From contig ONVT01000196.1 of assembly GCA_900321365.1 (NCBI GenBank), positions 1 to 6,257 of the forward strand: 6,257 nt of DNA. Reading direction: 5' to 3'. The translations under genes and the position numbers were made by a program. How positions within the stretch are numbered: position 1 is the first letter of the stretch; each line of letters starts with the position of its first letter. This stretch comes from an uncultured Eubacteriales bacterium. Lineage in GTDB: Bacteria; Bacillota_A; Clostridia; Lachnospirales; Lachnospiraceae. This document shows positions 5,254-6,257 of this stretch, piece after piece. The notes beneath the pieces were generated by a model. The model was not told the DNA's origin, did no database searches, and saw only the letters and a list, made by a program, of their open reading frames with translations.

Positions 5254-6174
5254 ATGAAGAAGACACTTGTGATCGGATCCGCGGTCTGCGATATCGTCAT
5301 CCGGCTCGACCATCTGCCGGAGAGAAAAGAGGACATCAATTTTTATCATCAGGAAATGTCGCCGGGCGGGTGCGCTTTCAACGTCTGCGACTGCCTGCGG
5401 CACTTCCAGGTTCCGTCTGTTCCCTTTCTGCCGGTGGGCGGCGGCATTTACGGGAGGTTTGTGAGGGAGTGCCTGGAAGAGAGGGGAATCGAATCCTTCT
5501 GCCCCGTGCCGGAGGAGGAGAGCGGCTGCTGCTACTGTCTGGTGGAACCGGACGGAGAGCGCACGTTCCTGTGTTACCACGGGGCGGAATACCTGTTTCA
5601 GGAGGAGTGGTTCTCCATGCTCGAGGAGAGCGGGGAGGCGGAGAGGATCGACAGTGTGTATGTCTGCGGTCTGGAGATCGAGGAAAGAACCGGGGAGACG
5701 GTATTGTCCTTCCTTGAGAGGCACAGGGACTGGCGGATCTTCTTCGCCCCGAGTGCCAGGATCTGCCAGATCCGGAAGGAATGGATGGACCGGATGCTGG
5801 ACCTTGGCCCGGTACTTCATCTGAATGAGGACGAGGCGATGCGATATACGGGAGCGAAAACGGTTAAGGAAGCAGGAAACAGACTGTCGTGCCGGACAAA
5901 GAACACGGTTCTTGTGACCTGCGGCGCGCGGGGATGCGCGATCTTTGAACCGGAAGAAGACGCGAAGTGGGTGGAACCTTTTCCTGCCAGGGATGGCGGA
6001 GATACGATCGGCGCGGGAGACAGCCACATCGGCAGTGTGATCGCCCTGCTGAAAAAAGGATGCGGCATGGAAGAGGCGGTCCGCGGGGCCAACCGGATCG
6101 CGTCCGCCGTCGTCGGCGTGAAGGGGGCGCTGCTTTCGGACAAGCAGTTTGAGATGGCTGCGCGCTCAATTTAG
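5254..6174 (+). CDS. PfkB-family (ribokinase-like) carbohydrate kinase
   Basis: This 306-residue protein has the usual family length. The first signature, P-G-G-C-A-F-N (37-43) with the G-G-G-I-Y-G turn (62-67), forms the sugar site. N-E-D-E at 191-194 is the Mg/phosphate-contacting motif. V-T-C-G-A-R-G (221-227) and D-T-I-G-A-G-D (250-256) form the ATP site, with Asp256 as the expected catalytic base. It transfers the ATP gamma-phosphate to a sugar, sugar phosphate or nucleoside; the substrate cannot be read from sequence. His258 stands where Phe is common after G-A-G-D. Sixteen cysteines, including C-C-Y-C at 92-95, is high for the family. ATG 5254 is chosen because AGGAGGG lies at 5236-5242, eleven bases upstream; a frame extension to TTG 5224 has no support. 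The promoter at 4987 probably drives it through a structured leader. Confidence 0.92.
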   Translation: MKKTLVIGSAVCDIVIRLDHLPERKEDINFYHQEMSPGGCAFNVCDCLRHFQVPSVPFLPVGGGIYGRFVRECLEERGIESFCPVPEEESGCCYCLVEPDGERTFLCYHGAEYLFQEEWFSMLEESGEAERIDSVYVCGLEIEERTGETVLSFLERHRDWRIFFAPSARICQIRKEWMDRMLDLGPVLHLNEDEAMRYTGAKTVKEAGNRLSCRTKNTVLVTCGARGCAIFEPEEDAKWVEPFPARDGGDTIGAGDSHIGSVIALLKKGCGMEEAVRGANRIASAVVGVKGALLSDKQFEMAARSI

Positions 6175-6257
6175 GAACTGTATATAAATTACTTGTACAG
6201 ATTGCGCAGGATTTTCCTTCGAGTGTGCCAGGCAAAAAAGCCGCGCATAGCGGGCTA
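6173..6257 (+). repeat. Dispersed repeat, copy C, abutting the kinase stop codon (cut by window end)
   Basis: The unit begins with the last two bases of the TAG stop (AG-GAACTG) and aligns with 4719-4800. Near the edge, AGCCGC (6239-6244) and GCGGGCT (6250-6256) can form a GC-rich hairpin after an A-tract (6234-6239). If a T-tract follows beyond the window it would act as a two-way terminator for the kinase. That part cannot be seen. Confidence 0.7.

Noticed and set aside
5158..6027. 289-codon minus-strand frame opposite the kinase
   Set aside because: It is antisense to a gene with complete PfkB signatures. GC-rich coding DNA often leaves the opposite strand open.

Overview
The window looks like chromosomal DNA of a gut-type Clostridia member, most likely a Lachnospiraceae-like Bacillota. 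This is judged from the strong AGGAGG-type ribosome binding sites, the moderately high G+C, the gene types and the style of the palindromic repeats. Species cannot be named from sequence alone. No phage, transposase, CRISPR or defence gene is visible.

Left part (1-997). A stem-loop lies at the edge, followed by a leftward gene for a 78-residue acyl carrier protein with its phosphopantetheine serine. An AT-rich non-coding stretch then carries a 15-bp tandem repeat and a TATAAT box. A 49-residue, highly charged small ORF with an excellent ribosome binding site follows, and then a leader with a 17-bp tandem repeat.

Middle (998-4719). A large secreted clostripain-family (C11) cysteine peptidase has a signal peptide, His169 and Cys212, a long Gly/Ser/Tyr-rich linker with recurring short hydrophobic motifs, and a C-terminal region of unknown fold. 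Next comes a polytopic membrane diguanylate cyclase with an intact GGEEF active site but no RxxD inhibitory site.

Right part (4720-6257). A repeat begins exactly at the end of the cyclase gene. It is followed by an A/T-tract inverted repeat, a tRNA-Val(GAC) with its own terminator, and a near-consensus sigma-A promoter (TTGACA-17-GATAAT). That promoter starts a structured leader or small RNA, then a 65-bp palindromic element, then a PfkB-family sugar kinase. A second copy of the cyclase-flanking repeat begins at the kinase stop codon and runs off the window.

The genes do not form an obvious pathway. They read as separate transcription units: a carrier protein whose partners lie outside, an extracellular Arg/Lys-type protease possibly preceded by a small protein, a c-di-GMP signalling enzyme, a tRNA and a sugar kinase. 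The most distinctive content is the family of related repeats abutting gene ends, the structured region before the kinase, and the silk-like linker of the protease. I do not see convincing evidence of a new multi-gene system.
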